Positions 5,697-6,950 of a DNA stretch of 6,950 nt are shown here, piece after piece (the stretch's first letter is position 1; each line of letters opens with the position of its first letter). The notes under the pieces were generated by a model. That model had not been told where the DNA came from and ran no database searches. It saw only the letters and a list, made by a program, of their open reading frames with translations. The DNA comes from Planctomycetaceae bacterium (GTDB taxonomy: Bacteria > Planctomycetota > Planctomycetia > Pirellulales > UBA1268), in assembly GCA_002862165.1 (NCBI GenBank), contig PKCL01000130.1, forward strand, positions 1 to 6,950, given 5' to 3'. Made by a program: the position numbers and the translations under genes.

Positions 5697-6950
5697 TCAG
5701 GATGAAATCACCGGGAGGAACTCTAAAATCCGTTTTGCAGTCAGCATGGTTCTCCCCTGGTTGGTATCAATAACGTCCCTCGCGTTTGCTCCAAGCGTTC
5801 TGGAGAATGCTAAATCTGCGAGACATTGAGCAACAAATTCTGTAAGTTCCTCGCCGCTATGAATGACGACAGCAGCATCTGCTTCGAGAAGTGCTGTAAC
5901 TTCAGTGTGAAAGTTTCTGGTGAATGGTCCGAAGCAAATGGCGGCTCCATACGCAGCCGGCTCAAGCATGTTTTGACCTCCACGAATTCCATCAAGACTG
6001 CCGCCAACAAAAGCCACTGTTGCGAGCCCCCACAGGGCTGCGAGTTCTCCGGTAACGTCTACGAGCAGTATAAATGATTCATCAGACGGCGGGCTTGATT
6101 GATTGTTGAGAGCACTGCGGTAATACATTGGTATGTTGCGAGCATCCGTTTGTCGTAATCGTTTCGCTAATGAATCTGCAAGTCGCTGGCTCCTTTCAAC
6201 GTGTCGAGGCACGAGGATCAGTTTAAGACGTGGATGTATTTTTTGTTGTTTTAGGAATGTCTCGACCGCTAGCATTTCTTCTGGTTGCTGAGTGCTGCCT
6301 GCAACAAAAACAAAATCATCGTCATCAATGCCAATAATTTTTTTAAGGTGCCGAACTTCGTCCCCGTAGCGGTCGCCATCAATGCCATCAAACTTCAATG
6401 AGCCAATGGTTTCCACAGATGGAGCTCCAAGGTTCGAAAAGCGTTCTGAATCCTCGGAGGAACGAGACAATACAAGTGATACTCGCCGTAGCATTGAGGC
6501 TGCAAAACGTTGTACCTTCCTGTATCCCTGATAACTTCGTTGGCTCATGCGGCCGTTCACGACAACAACAGGAATTTTGTAATCGTCTGCGATTCGTAGG
6601 AGGTTTGGCCAAAGTTCCAGTTCCCCAAGAATAAGTAAATCAGGTCGAACTCGATCGAGGGCTTCTCTGATCGCCCAACTGAAGTCGAGGGGGCATGGGA
6701 AAACATGATCTTTCTGATGACCTCTGGTTGCAACTTCAAGTCCGGTTGTCGTTGAGCTCGAGAGCACACAGTCGATGAGTTGTTTTTTGATGTGGGCTTG
6801 CTTTTCGAGTTCGGTGATCAGTGTTCGAAGGAGTTGGACCTCACCAACACTGACACCATGAAGCCAAATCCGGTCGTGGTCTTGTGGGCAGTCTGCTACA
6901 CAAATGCGGCCGGTTATCCGTTCTCGAATAGCAGCAACCGGTCGTTTGTT
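5697..6950 (-). CDS. waaA: 3-deoxy-D-manno-octulosonic acid (Kdo) transferase, 5' end beyond window
   Basis: The frame is open to the right edge, giving 417 visible codons; the N-terminal anchor and true start are missing. The GTG at 6767 is internal, because conserved sequence continues upstream of it. WaaA (KdtA) sits on the cytoplasmic face of the inner membrane and adds Kdo from CMP-Kdo to lipid IVA, the first step of LPS core assembly. Counted from the edge, IWLHGVSVGEV (28-38) contains the conserved SxGE with the catalytic glutamate. SSSTTTG (64-70), FPCPLDFSW (84-92), GELELWPN (109-116) and VNGRMSQRSYQGY (131-143) complete the N-terminal glycosyltransferase domain. The C-terminal half carries AGSTQQPEE (217-225), VPRHVER (247-253), VTGELAALWGLATVAFVGGS (299-318), GGQNMLEPAAYG (324-335) and FGPFTRNF (340-347). 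Glutamine replaces the usual histidine of GGHN. The stop is TGA at 5699-5697; metK follows after 99 bases. Confidence 0.95.
   Translation of the reverse strand, partial: NKRPVAAIRERITGRICVADCPQDHDRIWLHGVSVGEVQLLRTLITELEKQAHIKKQLIDCVLSSSTTTGLEVATRGHQKDHVFPCPLDFSWAIREALDRVRPDLLILGELELWPNLLRIADDYKIPVVVVNGRMSQRSYQGYRKVQRFAASMLRRVSLVLSRSSEDSERFSNLGAPSVETIGSLKFDGIDGDRYGDEVRHLKKIIGIDDDDFVFVAGSTQQPEEMLAVETFLKQQKIHPRLKLILVPRHVERSQRLADSLAKRLRQTDARNIPMYYRSALNNQSSPPSDESFILLVDVTGELAALWGLATVAFVGGSLDGIRGGQNMLEPAAYGAAICFGPFTRNFHTEVTALLEADAAVVIHSGEELTEFVAQCLADLAFSRTLGANARDVIDTNQGRTMLTAKRILEFLPVISS

Noticed and set aside
6765..6767. GTG at 6767 as the start of waaA
   Set aside because: Upstream codons in the same frame encode the conserved HGVSVGEV motif with the catalytic glutamate, so the gene continues past the window edge.
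1..6950. Defence island, mobile element, CRISPR array, tRNA or other novel system
   Set aside because: No long or tandem repeats, transposase or integrase motifs, spacer-repeat pattern or tRNA-like structure was seen; almost all of the window is filled by ordinary same-strand genes.

Overview
All six genes in this 6.95 kb window lie on the minus strand, so transcription runs from the right edge to the left. In that order they are: a Kdo transferase (waaA/kdtA, 5' end outside the window), S-adenosylmethionine synthetase (metK), an unrecognised membrane protein, a eukaryote-like UDP-sugar pyrophosphorylase of the UDPGP/AGX type, a mannose-1-phosphate guanylyltransferase (manC type), and the first third or so of an exported alpha/beta-hydrolase (3' end outside the window). 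The plus-strand ORFs all sit antisense to clear protein families and look like shadows.

The organism is probably a planctomycete, perhaps a marine relative of Pirellulaceae. The reasons are an AGX-like UDPGP enzyme beside a single-domain GDP-mannose pyrophosphorylase, a WaaA whose C-terminal motif reads GGQNMLEP where proteobacteria usually have GGHN, and a moderate GC content (roughly 45-50% by eye). This is inferred from motif memory and was not tested by a search. WaaA implies a Gram-negative type envelope with Kdo-lipid A.

Layout: 6950-5697 waaA; 5696-5598 a 99-base spacer holding a weak promoter candidate and a good metK Shine-Dalgarno; 5597-4419 metK (GTG start); 4418-4257 a spacer with a perfect 8-bp inverted repeat; 4256-3261 membrane protein; 3260-3086 a spacer with a possible weak terminator; 3085-1661 UDP-sugar pyrophosphorylase; a 42-base gap; 1618-536 manC; 554-1 hydrolase, whose start overlaps the end of manC by 19 bases. 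The last three genes look like one operon. The three longer spacers leave room for separate promoters before metK, the membrane gene and the pyrophosphorylase.

Functionally, three genes point to envelope glycan synthesis: activated UDP-sugar, GDP-mannose, and Kdo transfer to lipid A. metK supplies SAM and is probably a housekeeping neighbour. The membrane protein and hydrolase may also act at the envelope, but that rests only on location and predicted export. I found no mobile element, CRISPR array, RNA gene or defence-like system, and nothing that convincingly amounts to a new biological system.
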